A stretch of DNA of 36,680 bases from Mangrovicoccus ximenensis (GTDB taxonomy: Bacteria; Pseudomonadota; Alphaproteobacteria; Rhodobacterales; Rhodobacteraceae). The notes under the pieces are model-generated. The model ran no database searches. It saw only the letters and a list, made by a program, of their open reading frames with translations, and had not been told where the DNA came from. The stretch is from the NCBI RefSeq assembly GCF_003056725.1, contig NZ_QBKZ01000025.1, positions 45,566 to 82,245 on the forward strand, written 5' to 3'. Shown here in pieces: positions 18,806 to 28,742 of this stretch. The position numbers and the translations under genes were made by a program. Every line of letters begins with the position of its first letter. The first letter of the stretch is position 1.

Positions 18806-18834
18806 TTGACTCTCCTGCAGCGGTTCCGTACCCG
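18806..18834 (+). promoter_or_regulatory. Possible promoter of tuf
   Basis: TTGACT (18806-18811) is a good -35 hexamer. At a 17-base spacing lies TACCCG (18829-18834), a poor -10. As a highly expressed gene, tuf should have a promoter here, so this is plausible but unproven. Confidence 0.3.
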
Positions 18835-18890
18835 GCTGCCGTTGATGACCAAGGGCGGGCGGACCGCCCCCAGAAAAGGCGCCCGAAGAC

Positions 18891-19016
18891 ATGGCAAAGG
18901 CAAAGTTTGAGCGTAACAAGCCGCATACGAAAAACCCTCATATGAAGAACCGACTTCTTAGAGACGTCTGGACGCTAGCAGACATTCACAATTGGCTAAC
19001 TAAGGATGACGTCTGA
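18891..19016 (+). pseudogene. tuf: EF-Tu leader fused to an unknown C-terminus
   Basis: The ATG at 18891 opens MAKAKFERNKPH, the invariant first residues of bacterial EF-Tu. The native continuation (VN(I/V)GTIGHVDHGKT) is absent. Instead the frame continues TKNPHMKNRLLRDVWTLADI and HNWLTKDDV to a TGA, making a 41-residue chimera. The second half is less GC-rich and of unknown origin, presumably the 3' end of another gene. A perfect intrinsic terminator follows 11 bp after the stop. If the tuf promoter is intact this would be a strongly expressed small ORF. Confidence 0.7.
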
Positions 19017-19027
19017 TCGGAAATGAA

Positions 19028-19059
19028 GAGAAGGCCTGAAATGGCCTTCTCAGATTTTT
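19028..19059 (+). terminator. Rho-independent terminator
   Basis: GAGAAGGCC (19028-19036), loop TGAAAT, GGCCTTCTC (19043-19051) form a perfect 9-bp stem followed by AGATTTTT. It ends plus-strand transcription coming from the chimeric ORF and lies between convergent genes. Confidence 0.88.
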
Positions 19060-19076
19060 CCACTTTTGGACCTATA

Positions 19077-19984
19077 TCAGATGAACTGAAAATGGTCTGA
19101 GGTAAGCAGATCAGAGTTCACGCCAAGCAGGATCAGGCTACTGTCTTCCCAAGAAACGATTGCTCCACCGTTAGACGCGGTAATTGCAATCTGATCGATG
19201 GTCGCGCTCCCTTCCACAGCCAGGAAGTCTTCATCAAGCGAAAAGTCTATAACGATGTCATGGCCACCGTCCGTTTGGAGAACGAAGACGTCAGCCCCTT
19301 GGCCACCCGTAAGCTGGTCATCACCACTGCCACCACGCAGCGTGTCGTTCCCTCGCGATCCTCTGAGAATATCTGCTCCTTGGCCACCGTTTAGGACGTC
19401 CGCTCCCATGCCGCCGACCAAAAGGTCATCACCTTGACCGCCAGACAAGGTATCCGCTTTCATTCCACCATAGAGACTGTCATCGCCAATTCCTCCGGCG
19501 AGGCTGTTCCTGCCGTCATTCCCGTACAACTTGTTCGCCAGGAAGTTACCAGAGCCATCGATGTGTGTATTTCCGGTCAGGATCAACTCTTCTACGTTGT
19601 TGCTTTTCTCGTTGAGGTGGAAAGACACCGATGAATAGACCCGGTCGTAGCCGCTATCTGGGCGCTCGATGATGCGATCCCCGGCATCGTCGACGTAATA
19701 GCGGTCATTTCCGTAGCCCCCCTCGAGCAAATCGGCCCCAGGGCCACCGTCAAGGCTATCTCGACCCAAGCCGCCTTTGAGCGTATCGTTGCCCTCGCCA
19801 CCGTTCAGAACATCCGGACCAGCCAGTCCAATTAGAAGATCGTTGTCTGCGCTGCCTTCAAGAGTGTTGGCGCCGTCGTCGCCCGTGAGTTCGAGATCGG
19901 AGAACTCACGAAGTTCGATCTGAGTATTGATCCCCATGCCCCGTAATTCGGAGGCGCTATAAGTCCGGTCATTTCCCGCCAGCG
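19077..19984 (-). pseudogene. RTX calcium-binding protein, C-terminal fragment (lower GC)
   Basis: RTX proteins are secreted by type I systems and fold on binding Ca2+. The minus strand reads at least ten GGxGxDxLx-type nonapeptides (GGEGNDTLKGGLGRDSLDGG, GGQGDDLLVGGMGADVLNGG, GGSGDDQLTGGQGADVF) and a C-terminal secretion-type domain ending SDLLTSDHFQFI. The middle block NVEELILTGNTHIDGSGN is usual in serralysin-like and adhesin-like proteins. The N-terminus is cut near 19984 (LAGNDRTYSASELRG), where a DeoR piece begins on the other strand. Base and codon usage are clearly less GC-rich than in all neighbours, pointing to foreign origin. What the missing N-terminal domain did is unknown. Confidence 0.88.
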
Positions 19985-20329
19985 ACGGTGCGGCTCTGTC
20001 CGGGCGAGCTGCTGGCCCGCGAGGCGGCGGTGACCGGCGCGGAAACGGTGGACTTCCTGCGCCGCTTCCATGTCGGCCGCGCCTTCGTCGGGGCATCGGC
20101 CGTCAGCCGCAACGGCATCACCGAGGCGGTGCCCGGCTTCGCCGCGGTCAAGCGCGCGATGCTGGGACAATGCGGCGAGCTCGTGGTGATGGCCGATCAA
20201 AGCAAGATCGGCCGCACCGACATCGATTTGGTCGCCCGGTTCTGTCCCGGACTGACGCTGGTCACCGAGGCTCCGCTGCCGCAGGAGATCCGCGAGGCGA
20301 TCGCCGATGGCGGGGCGCGGGTGCTGTGA
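19985..20329 (+). pseudogene. DeoR/GlpR-family regulator, C-terminal effector domain
   Basis: This class of repressors senses sugar phosphates through a C-terminal domain. The fragment begins inside that domain: LCPGELLAREAAVTGAETVD, FLRRFHVGRAFVGASAVSRN, ITEAVPGFAAVKRAMLGQCG, VVMADQSKIGR and a final LTLVTEAPLPQEIREAI. The N-terminal helix-turn-helix is missing and no start site exists. It stops at 20329. The next gene in the same direction is a ugpB-like remnant; DeoR regulators are often placed beside glycerol-phosphate transporters, so the two could be an old native pair. Confidence 0.82.
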
Positions 20330-20512
20330 CCCGGACCCTGCCGCAGCCGCCCACCGCAGGCATCGATTGCGGACAATCTGCAAGAACCTGCTTGCCATAT
20401 CTTTTTCCGAAGATGCGTCAGCCACGGGCGACGGAGGCGCCGATTATAGTCTCATTCCATTGATTCAAATGACAACAACAAGGCAACGCGCAGGGCGTCA
20501 TAGGAAGGAACC

Positions 20513-21016
20513 ATGAAACGATTTCCTCCCGGCATCCTTGCCGAGGGAACCGCGCTGTTGCGCCCCATCGCGGCAAGCGCCCAGACCGAAATCCAGTTCT
20601 GGCATAACTTCACCGGACGGCTCGGAGAGCTGGCCCAGGCGTTCAACACGCCTCCTACAACGACGCCGTCACGGCCGCCTGCAAGGGCAATTGCTCCGAG
20701 ACGCCGAACGTCGGCATCGCCGCCTTCCGGGCGGGCGAACAGCCGCATGTCCTGATGGTCTTCGAGGTCCGCCACCATGATGGCCGCCGAGGGCGCCATG
20801 CGGCCGGTCTGTCAGGTGATCGAAGAGAGCGTCGCGGCCTTCGATCCGGACGCCTGTATCGGCGCCGTGAAGGGATGCCAGACCAGCACCGACGGCCGGA
20901 TGCTGTCGCATCCGTGCAACTTGTCCACACCGGTGCTCTGGGCCACCCGCGACCGTCTGGAAGGCGCGGGCATCGACCCCGATGTCGGCCTGACCACCTG
21001 GAGCCAGGTCGGCCAT
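20513..21016 (+). pseudogene. ugpB: sn-glycerol-3-phosphate ABC transporter binding protein UgpB, decayed
   Basis: UgpB captures glycerol-3-phosphate in the periplasm. The ATG at 20513 follows AGGAAGG, and the start MKRFPPGILAEG...IAASAQ is a damaged signal peptide followed by TEIQFWHNFTGRLGELAQAF. The phase then shifts: YNDAVTAACK, then GIAAFRAGEQPHVLMVFEV in another frame, then MMAAEGAMRPVCQVIEESVA, GCQTSTDGRMLSHPCNLSTP and VLWATRDRLEGAGIDPDVGL in a third. These follow the order of UgpB (AIAAFRAG..PHI.QVFEVGT..MM.A.GA..PV; STP.LYYN.D....AGLDP). At least two frameshifts and an internal deletion are present. The remnant ends at breakpoint repeat copy 2. Confidence 0.85.
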
Positions 21017-21049
21017 GAGCTTGCCCCCGGATCCCGGACTGGGAGTTAC
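21017..21049 (+). repeat. Breakpoint repeat, copy 2
   Basis: GAGCTTGCCCCCGGATCCC followed by GGACTGGGAGTTAC. It is the best-matching partner of copy 1 (two substitutions by eye) and sits exactly where ugpB homology ends. Confidence 0.65.
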
Positions 21050-22262
21050 ACCGCGCCGCGACGCCGGCGGGGCGGGACCCTGCGATGGTGCACCGGCCCT
21101 GGCTGCGGCCGCGGGGGGCAGCGGATGTCCTGGGCCCATGTCCCGGCACGGGGCGGTATGCCCGTACCCGCCTGTGCTCTGCCGTCATGCCCGGCAGAGC
21201 CGGGAGACTGACGATGTCCCGGGCGGAGAAGGCGCGGCAGCATGGTCTGCGGCCTCCTGCGGGGCGCTGCATTGTCCCGTGCCCGGCTTTTCCACGACGG
21301 AGCGGAGAGACCCGGGACCGATGCCCCGGACGTGCTGCGGAAGCCTGCTGGGCGAACATGGTCCCGCTCCCGTGCCGCCCTGTTCCGGATCAGCCGGATT
21401 TGCCGGCGGATCATGCGCGGCAAGCGCTGGCGGCTCGGACGCCGTGGTAGGAATGGCGGCGCAGCACGGCTTTCCCCCCCGACAGTGCCGCAAGGCCGGT
21501 TCGCCGGGGGCGGCCACCTGCGATCGAGGAACCGCCGCTCGCATGGAACCTGATCCTCTTGCCCCGGGTGTCTTTGCCGGACCCGCAGTGGTCCGGAACG
21601 GCGATCTGGTCTCTGCGCTGCGTCTCCGGCGGTGGCTGTCCTGCAGGGAGTGACGTCCGGGACGCAGATGCGGAGAGAGAGGACGGTCCGATATCGGGTG
21701 CGCCGTTCCCGGTGGCCGGCTCGGCATCGCCAGCGCTGCGGGCGAGGGAGGTGCAGCCGGGGGCTGCGCTGCAGGGATGAACCGCGCTCCATGCCAGAGG
21801 TGCCTGCACGAGGCGGCTGGGCCCCGAGGGTTTTCAGGCCCTGTTCCTGCCGCGGGACTGTCGGGGCCGTCGGATCTGGTTCGGTCTGCGCGGGGGCTGT
21901 CGCCAGTGCTGCGGGAAGATCGCTGGCCGGAGGCCTTCGGCAGGCGTGGCGCCGAACAGCGGTTCTCGGGCGCGCCGCGACATGCCGGGACGGCGCGAGC
22001 GCGGCATCAGTGGCAGGGACCTGCGGCCTTCCCTTTGCCGTTGCTCTGGCCCGAGCCGCTTGGGGGCAAAGGGTGTCCCTGCCGGCCGGGAGCGGCAGTG
22101 TGCGGTCCGGGGGCGCGAGTGGGGAGCCGCTGCCGACGCGCCTGCCGCCGTCGCCCTTTGCGCAGATCGGGGCCACAGCCACCCTGCGCTGGAAAGAATG
22201 GCGCGCCCGCGCCGAGTGATCGCCGCTTGAGCCGCCCGCGCCCCTGCCGATAGGATGCCGCC
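21050..22262. other. 1.2-kb stretch without a recognisable gene
   Basis: It is very GC-rich with long overlapping open frames on both strands, one of 378 codons on the minus strand. None shows a signal, motif or family resemblance. It lies between breakpoint repeat copy 2 and an intact LysR gene, and its right end must contain the promoter of that gene. Confidence 0.45.
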
Positions 22263-23186
22263 ATGACCCCGCGCCGCCGCTACCTGCCGTCGCTGCAAGC
22301 CTTCGCCACCTTCGAGGTCGCGGCGAAGCACCTGAGCTTCACCCTCGCCGCGACCGAGCTGAATGTCACCCAGGCGGCGGTCAGCCAGCAGATCCGCGGG
22401 CTGGAGAAGGCGCTCGGCTGCACGCTGTTCCGGCGGCTGCACAACGCGCTGGAGCTGACCGGCGAGGGCACGCGGCTGCTGGGCGCGGTAACCTCCGGGC
22501 TCGACGGCATCTGCGACGCGATCGCCGGGATCGACCCGGAGGAGGGCGAGGCCGCGATCACCATCTCCGGCACCCAGGCGGTCATCGCCTACTGGCTGGC
22601 GCCGCGCCTCGACGCCTTCCGCGCGCTCCACCCGGAGGCGCGCTTCGTGCTCCTCGCTTCCGACGAAAACGACCGGCTGAGGAACTTTGCCGAGGTCGAC
22701 CTGTCGGTGATCTGCGGCAACGAGCGCTGCGATCCCGGCGAGCGGCTGGTCTATCTCTTCGACGAGACCGTGCGCCCGGTCTGCAGCCCGGATTTCCTCG
22801 CCCGCCACGGCCCGTTCGGCGACACGGCCCTGCTGGCGGAGGCCGCCCTGCTGGAACTGCATCCGATGCACTGGAGCTCGGAGGCCATCGGCTGGACGCC
22901 GCTGAGCTGGAAGGACTGGTTCCGGTCGCAGGGCGCGCCGATGCCGGAGCGCGCCTTCCGGCTGGTCAGCAACAGCTATCCGGTGCTGGTCGAGGCCGGG
23001 CTGCGCGGCGAGGGCGTGCTCCTCGGCTGGGACCATCTCGTCGGACGGCATCTGGAGCAGGAGCTGCTGGTCCCGGCGCAAGGCGGGATTCTGCGCCTCG
23101 ACCGCGGCTACTACCTGAAGCTCAACGCCGCCTCCGCCGAACGGCCGCTGGTCCGCGAATTCGCGGATTTTCTGCTGCGGGCTTGA
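22263..23186 (+). CDS. LysR-family regulator (GcvA-like)
   Basis: This complete regulator of 307 residues has an N-terminal winged helix ([40 protein letters not shown]) and a type 2 periplasmic-binding-like effector domain ([72 protein letters not shown]). These features resemble the GcvA group, which controls amino-acid or beta-lactamase genes. The ATG at 22263 is preceded by AGGATG. LysR targets are often divergent neighbours, but here the upstream side is unreadable. The stop overlaps a TTG that opens the frame of the chemoreceptor fragment. Confidence 0.9.
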   Translation: MTPRRRYLPSLQAFATFEVAAKHLSFTLAATELNVTQAAVSQQIRGLEKALGCTLFRRLHNALELTGEGTRLLGAVTSGLDGICDAIAGIDPEEGEAAITISGTQAVIAYWLAPRLDAFRALHPEARFVLLASDENDRLRNFAEVDLSVICGNERCDPGERLVYLFDETVRPVCSPDFLARHGPFGDTALLAEAALLELHPMHWSSEAIGWTPLSWKDWFRSQGAPMPERAFRLVSNSYPVLVEAGLRGEGVLLGWDHLVGRHLEQELLVPAQGGILRLDRGYYLKLNAASAERPLVREFADFLLRA

Positions 23187-24300
23187 AGGAACGGCCATTC
23201 GAGCAGGCGGCGCGCGACCGCGAGGCGGCGGCCGAGCTGACGCGGCAGCAAGCCAGGACGCGGGAAGAAGCGGAGCGGGCGGAAGAGCTGCAGCGCGCCG
23301 ATCGCGAGCGCCGCCAGATCCTGGAACGGCAGGAGCATGTGGCACAGGTCCTGGCCGAAGCGCTCCGGACGCTGGCCTCCGGCGACCTGAGCTTCCGCAT
23401 CGAGGAGCAGTTCGAGGGCATCTACGAGGAGTTGCGCAACGATTTCAACGCGGCGGTCAGCACCCTGGAGGACGTGATCGCCAACATATCCGAATCCTCC
23501 GGTCATATCGTCGAGAAGGGCGAGGCGATCACGACCTCGGCGGAGGATGTGGCGAAGCGCACCGAGCAGGCCGCTGCAACGCTGGAGCAGACGGCGGCGG
23601 CGCTAGAGGAGCTGACATCCTCGGTGGCGCTGGCGGCCAAGGGGGCGAAGGATGCCGACAAGATCGTCGTCGACGCGCGCGGCACGGCCGAGCAGAGCGG
23701 AGAGGTGGTCCGCCAGGCGGTGGAGGCCATGGGCGCGATCGAGCAGTCCTCGGAAAAGATTTCCAAGATCATCCATGTGATCGACGACATCGCCTTCCAG
23801 ACCAACCTGCTGGCGCTGAATGCCGGCGTGGAGGCTGCGCGGGCGGGCGAGGCCGGGCGCGGATTCGCGGTGGTGGCCTCCGAGGTCCGGGCGCTGGCGC
23901 AGCGGTCCTCCGATGCGGCGCGCGAGATCAATGCTCTGATCTCGGAAAGCGGCGGCCAGGTCAATCGCGGCGTGTCGCTGGTCGGGGAGGCGGGCGACAC
24001 GCTGCGCCGGATCGCGGCCTCGGTCTCCGAAATCTCGGGCCATGTCTCGGACATCGCGCGCTCGGCCGGAGAACAGTCGGTCGGTCTGGGAGAGATCAAC
24101 ACCTCGGTCTCGCATCTCGACAACACCACCCAGGCGAATACCGCGCTGTTCCAGGAAACGCTTTCCGCGAGCCAGACCCTCACCCGCGAAGCCGTCAATC
24201 TCGGCAATGCGGTGGCGCAGTTCCGGCTCAGCCCGGGCCGCGCCGCTGCCGCCGCGCGGCTGAAGGCTGCGGCCGAACTGCCTGCGGACGTGCCCGCCGC
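23187..24300 (+). pseudogene. Methyl-accepting chemotaxis protein, signalling domain without sensor
   Basis: The fragment begins with a charged helical linker ([20 protein letters not shown]), the end of a HAMP unit ([20 protein letters not shown] and [19 protein letters not shown]) and the full cytoplasmic coiled-coil. The conserved hairpin tip reads [20 protein letters not shown] then [20 protein letters not shown], the binding site for CheA/CheW. Transmembrane segments and ligand-binding domain are missing. The frame opens only at a TTG (23183) overlapping the lysR stop, so no native start exists. The 3' end merges near 24300 into antisense of a hydrolase start. About 370 native residues remain. 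Confidence 0.88.
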
Positions 24301-24473
24301 GCCAACCGTGCCTGCCAGCGGTCCGGACCGGCGCCGGGCAGCATCTCGAGCGCATAGCCCGCGATGGCGGCCTGGGCGGGCGCCTCGCGGCGGAAGAGTT
24401 CGCGGTAGCGCCGTGCCGGGTTCGGATCGAAGCCCGGCAGGAAGAAGACGAGGCGCCGCGCGACCCCGGCCAT
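24301..24473 (-). pseudogene. Alpha/beta-hydrolase-like protein, N-terminal fragment
   Basis: The minus strand starts with ATG at 24473 and reads [45 protein letters not shown]. This opening, with [10 protein letters not shown] and RRYRELYR, is recalled from uncharacterised alpha/beta-hydrolase-like proteins of Rhodobacterales. Only about 50 residues remain before the chemoreceptor takes over. The catalytic Ser motif is not reached. It starts 3 bp after the ccdA stop on the same strand, so ccdA and this gene were probably one operon. Confidence 0.6.
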
Positions 24474-24476
24474 GGC

Positions 24477-25220
24477 TCAGCCCAGCGTCGCGAGGCCCGG
24501 GAACTGCTCCAGCAGCCAGTAGGAGAAGGCGCTGAACTGCCCGGTCAGCATCATCAGCCCCACGGTCCACAGAAGCAGGCCCATGACCCGCTCGATCTGC
24601 GCCATGTGGCGCTTCATCCAGACGAGGACACGGCTCTGCGGCCCCATGAAGGCGGCGACCAGAAGGAAGGGAATGCCGAGCCCCAGCGCGTAGATGCCCA
24701 GAAGCACCGTGCCGCGGGCGATCGAGGCCTCGCTGGCGGCCAGCGACAGGATCGCGCCGAGCTGCGGACCGATGCAGGGGGTCCAGCCGAAGGCGAAGGC
24801 AAGGCCCAGCACATAGGCCCCGAGGGCCGAGCCGCCCTGGTCCCCGGCCTCGACCCTGAATTCGCGGTTGAGGAAGGGCATGCGCAGGATGCCGAGGAAA
24901 TGCAGCCCGAAGACCATGACGATCACCCCGGCAATGGCCGAGAACATCTGCTGGTTCTGCAGGAAGAAGGCGCCGAAGGCCGAGGCGGTGAAGCCGAGGA
25001 ACAGGAAAACCGTCGAGAGGCCCAGCACGAAGAACAGCGCCGCCAGGATCACCCGGCCGCGCGCCTGGCCGAACTCGCCGACGGAGACGCCGGACATGTA
25101 AGCCAGGTAGGGCGGCACGATCGGCAGCACGCAGGGCGACAGGAAGGACACCATACCGGCAATCGCCGAGGCGAACATGGCGGGCAGCAGGGCCGCGTCG
25201 ATGATCTCGATTCCGAACAT
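24477..25220 (-). CDS. ccdA: CcdA-type thiol-disulfide transport protein
   Basis: CcdA carries reducing power across the membrane for cytochrome c maturation and other periplasmic thiol reactions. The protein of 247 residues has six hydrophobic segments. The two redox cysteines are in the expected places: [20 protein letters not shown] in the first and [17 protein letters not shown] in the fourth. The ATG at 25220 is supported by the N-terminus [20 protein letters not shown]. It appears complete, ending [11 protein letters not shown]. The downstream gene in the same direction is a cut hydrolase. The thioredoxin-like partner is not in the window. Confidence 0.9.
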   Translation of the reverse strand: MFGIEIIDAALLPAMFASAIAGMVSFLSPCVLPIVPPYLAYMSGVSVGEFGQARGRVILAALFFVLGLSTVFLFLGFTASAFGAFFLQNQQMFSAIAGVIVMVFGLHFLGILRMPFLNREFRVEAGDQGGSALGAYVLGLAFAFGWTPCIGPQLGAILSLAASEASIARGTVLLGIYALGLGIPFLLVAAFMGPQSRVLVWMKRHMAQIERVMGLLLWTVGLMMLTGQFSAFSYWLLEQFPGLATLG

Positions 25221-25659
25221 GGAACAAGCTCTACGGGCAAACCGCGCGGAGGTCACCAAGCCGGACGTCACTTTCATGTGGAATTCCGAAACACGGGCCG
25301 CGCCGCAAAAGCCGCCGGCGCGGCCGCAGCCCTGCGAAGGCACGGCCTGCGGGTGAGGACAGCACCCGCACGTCCGCGCAGCGCAGGAGACGCGCGGCAC
25401 CTCAGCGCACCTGCCCGGACATCGCCGCCGTCGCTGCCGGGCCACAGGACGCCCTGCCCGAGGACGCATATCCCGCCGGCACAGCCAGCCTGATCGAGCT
25501 GCGGATCGTGCCCTGAAAGCTGGGCCGCTCTCGTTGTAGGAGGTGGCCTGGAAATTTCCGCCCAGATCCGCGCAACGGGCATCTTGATCCGATAACTCGT
25601 CCGCAATCGTGACAATATCGGCAGATCAGGGAATATCTGAAGGCGTCCGTGCCCCCCTG
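25221..25659. other. Stretch upstream of ccdA without a recognisable gene
   Basis: The left end must contain the ccdA promoter. A plus-strand run around 25400-25515 (LPEDAYPAGTASLIELRIVP before a stop) is slightly protein-like but unidentified. The rest shows nothing readable. Confidence 0.45.
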
Positions 25660-26100
25660 GGAGCATCACGGACAGGAACTCACGACTGCAATTGCGGCGC
25701 CGGCTGCCCCTTCATGTCGCCGCCGGGCTACGGAAACTGCGAATTCGCCGGCGCGTTCCGGCGGGACAGCGGCCATCGCGGGGATGTCGACCTGGCCAAT
25801 ACGGTGGCCGCGACCCTTCTGCAGTGTCCGGGCCCGATCCACGAGGGCAACGGAACCAGGCAGGTCGTCATCGGCGAAGGGGCCAGCCCGCCCCGGAGGG
25901 ACACGCTGCAGCGGATCATGACGGGCCGGGACACCCAGGAAATGGCGACCATGTCCTGGGTCCTGTCAGCCATGTGCCCGGACAGGCCCGAGACTCTCTT
26001 CGGGCCGGTCCGGCTCGACATGGACATGGAAAGCCGCACCGGGCGCTGCAGCATCCCGGGCGGCGTCGGGATGGCGGCCTATCCGGTCCGGAACACGGCA
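25660..26100 (+). pseudogene. DUF1326 protein, decayed
   Basis: The plus strand reads THDCNCGAGCPFMSPPGYGN, FRRDSGHRGDVDLANTVAAT, CPGPIHEGNGTRQVVIGEGA, RRDTLQRIMTGRDTQ, ETLFGPVRLDMDMESRTGRC and SIPGGVGM. This follows DUF1326 closely: 'NC.WGCPC.F...P..G.CE.....I..GH.GD.DL......A...PGP.HEGNG....I.E.A...QR..L..I..G'. The function of the family is unclear, and it is usually encoded just before a DUF2182 membrane protein, exactly as here. The first cysteine cluster is altered (CNCGAGCPF), no start codon fits, and the 3' end shifts frame. It is an old pseudogene. Confidence 0.75.
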
Positions 26101-26117
26101 CCTGGGGCCTTGGCCGC

Positions 26118-26300
26118 TGCTGGATGCCGATGGCACCGCTCTTCGCCGGCAGCGTCATGCCCCTTTACGGGATTGCCGGTCTTGCCGCCTTCGCAACCCT
26201 GGAGAAGCGTCTTCCCTGCGGCCGGGACCGCTCGAAACTTGCGGGAACTGCGCCCGTCGCCTGGGGCGTCTCATCCATCGCCGGCGGACCGGCCGGGGGA
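26118..26300 (+). pseudogene. DUF2182 membrane protein, C-terminal remnant
   Basis: In a frame shifted from the DUF1326 remnant, the plus strand reads MAPLFAGSVMPLYGIAGLAA, FATLEKRLPCGRD, LAGTAPVAWGVSSIAGG. This resembles the last helices of DUF2182 proteins ('F..GVMNL.W...LA.FVL.EK.LP.GR...R..G..L.AWG'). The DUF1326-DUF2182 pair is common in proteobacteria. The front three quarters of the protein are deleted. The two remnants together show that this 'noncoding' stretch is a decayed operon. Confidence 0.62.
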
Positions 26301-27629
26301 CTGCGGCAAACAGGCGGGCCTTGCAGGCCCGGCTGCTCCCCCAGCCATTCACGGAGCGGCGGAGCCTGCAGCAGGCCGGGACCGGGCTGCAGGCGGCGCG
26401 CCACGTGTCAGTCCTTCCCGCCGTCCTCGCGCAATCTCCGGAGGCGGGACAGGTCGGAGGGACGGGCCGGGAGCTTCCGGGGCTTGTCCTGCTCGCGCGG
26501 GATGTCCTGGGGACCTTCGAACTGGCCGAACAGCGCCCGCTTCGCCCCGCGCATTGGTCCCCGCCAGAGGCAGCGCGGCGATCAGCGCCCCGCTGGGGCC
26601 TTGCCTGATCCTCCCCGCCTTTCGTCAGCCGCCTGCAGCGCGGCAGCGCCGTCGAGCGCCATTCGGTGCCCAGGCCCGCAGTCTCCCTGCGATCGATCCC
26701 CCGGATCAATCGCTTGGCGGTCTCGTCCCCGATCCGGGCCGGCGGAACCCGGACCGTCCCGGTCCAGCATGCGCCGGTGAGCTGCCGGTCCCCGGGCCGG
26801 TGGCGGCATCCCGTCTGCACATCGTCGCCGCGGCCATGGCGGCAGCGTCCGAGGAAGGCCCCGTGTTCCTCTTCGGACATCGCCTCGATGGCGGCGCGGA
26901 CGGCCGCCCTCAGACGATCCGCGATCGGGCCGGACCCCGGCTCGCCGGACGGTGGCGCAAAGCGCGCAGCGCCGTTGATCCCGGTCATGGCATTCGGGCC
27001 CGCCTCCGGACCGGTGGCAGGCGGGCCCTCCCTCTCCCTGGCGGTTGCAGCCGCCGGTTGGGGGGCTCAGCTCACCCGGAGATCAAGCCGCCATCCAGCT
27101 TCCGCAGCGTCCGGGACATGACCCTGCCGCGGCAGCGGTCCCGGTCGCCAGCACGGTCCGGACGGATGGCGATGCACATCGGCAGGCGGCGGTGGTCATC
27201 CTCTCCCGGCGTTTCGATCGCTCCGGCCAGCCAGAGATGCGGCGGGCGGCGGGATAGCGGAAGACGATGCCGAGCCGGAACGGCACGGATCTTTTCCTGG
27301 CTCCCGGACTAGGGCGATATTTGCCCTGCGGCCATCGCGGCGGTCATGTCGATCTTCGCTTGCTCCGGCATCCCATGCTCGCATGGCGGCGCGGCCGGTT
27401 GCGGAAGATCGCGTTGCACTCGAACAGAGCCGCCTTGGCTCCGGCGCGCGACAGGAATCGGGAGCGGAGGACCGGTCCGGCATTCGAGGAGCCGAAGACG
27501 CGCTCCATCGGTGCGTCCTGTGCCTTCGAGCGGTCGGTCCGTCGGCGCGGACCGTCTTGACCTAAAGGCATTTTTTTCTTGCCGCTCCTCGAGGCCGCGG
27601 CTGGATGGCCCTCCGGCAGGCGCATGTCG
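26301..27629. other. 1.3-kb stretch without a recognisable gene
   Basis: It is GC-rich with long open frames on both strands. Near 26870-26960 the minus strand reads IADRLRAAVRAAIEAMSEEE, protein-like but unidentified. Just left of the recG piece, 27545-27630 resembles recG shifted by a small deletion (see findings). The rest is unreadable. Confidence 0.45.
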
Positions 27630-28705
<1,076 letters not shown>

Positions 28706-28742
28706 ATCACTGGAATTCCCGGATAAATAACGGGATTACTTC

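Noticed and set aside
21046..22182. Minus-strand open frame of 378 codons
   Set aside because: The Arg/Pro/Ala-rich composition is typical of spurious frames in high-GC DNA. No motif or signal is seen and the other frames are equally open.
14716..22262. Idea that the stretches after breakpoint repeats are copies of one insertion element
   Set aside because: By eye the sequences after the three repeat copies do not align beyond about 30 bp, so a shared long element is not supported.
27565..27590. T-run GCATTTTTTTCTT as an intrinsic terminator
   Set aside because: No adequate stem lies directly before the T-run on the plus strand, and it falls in the decayed continuation of recG.
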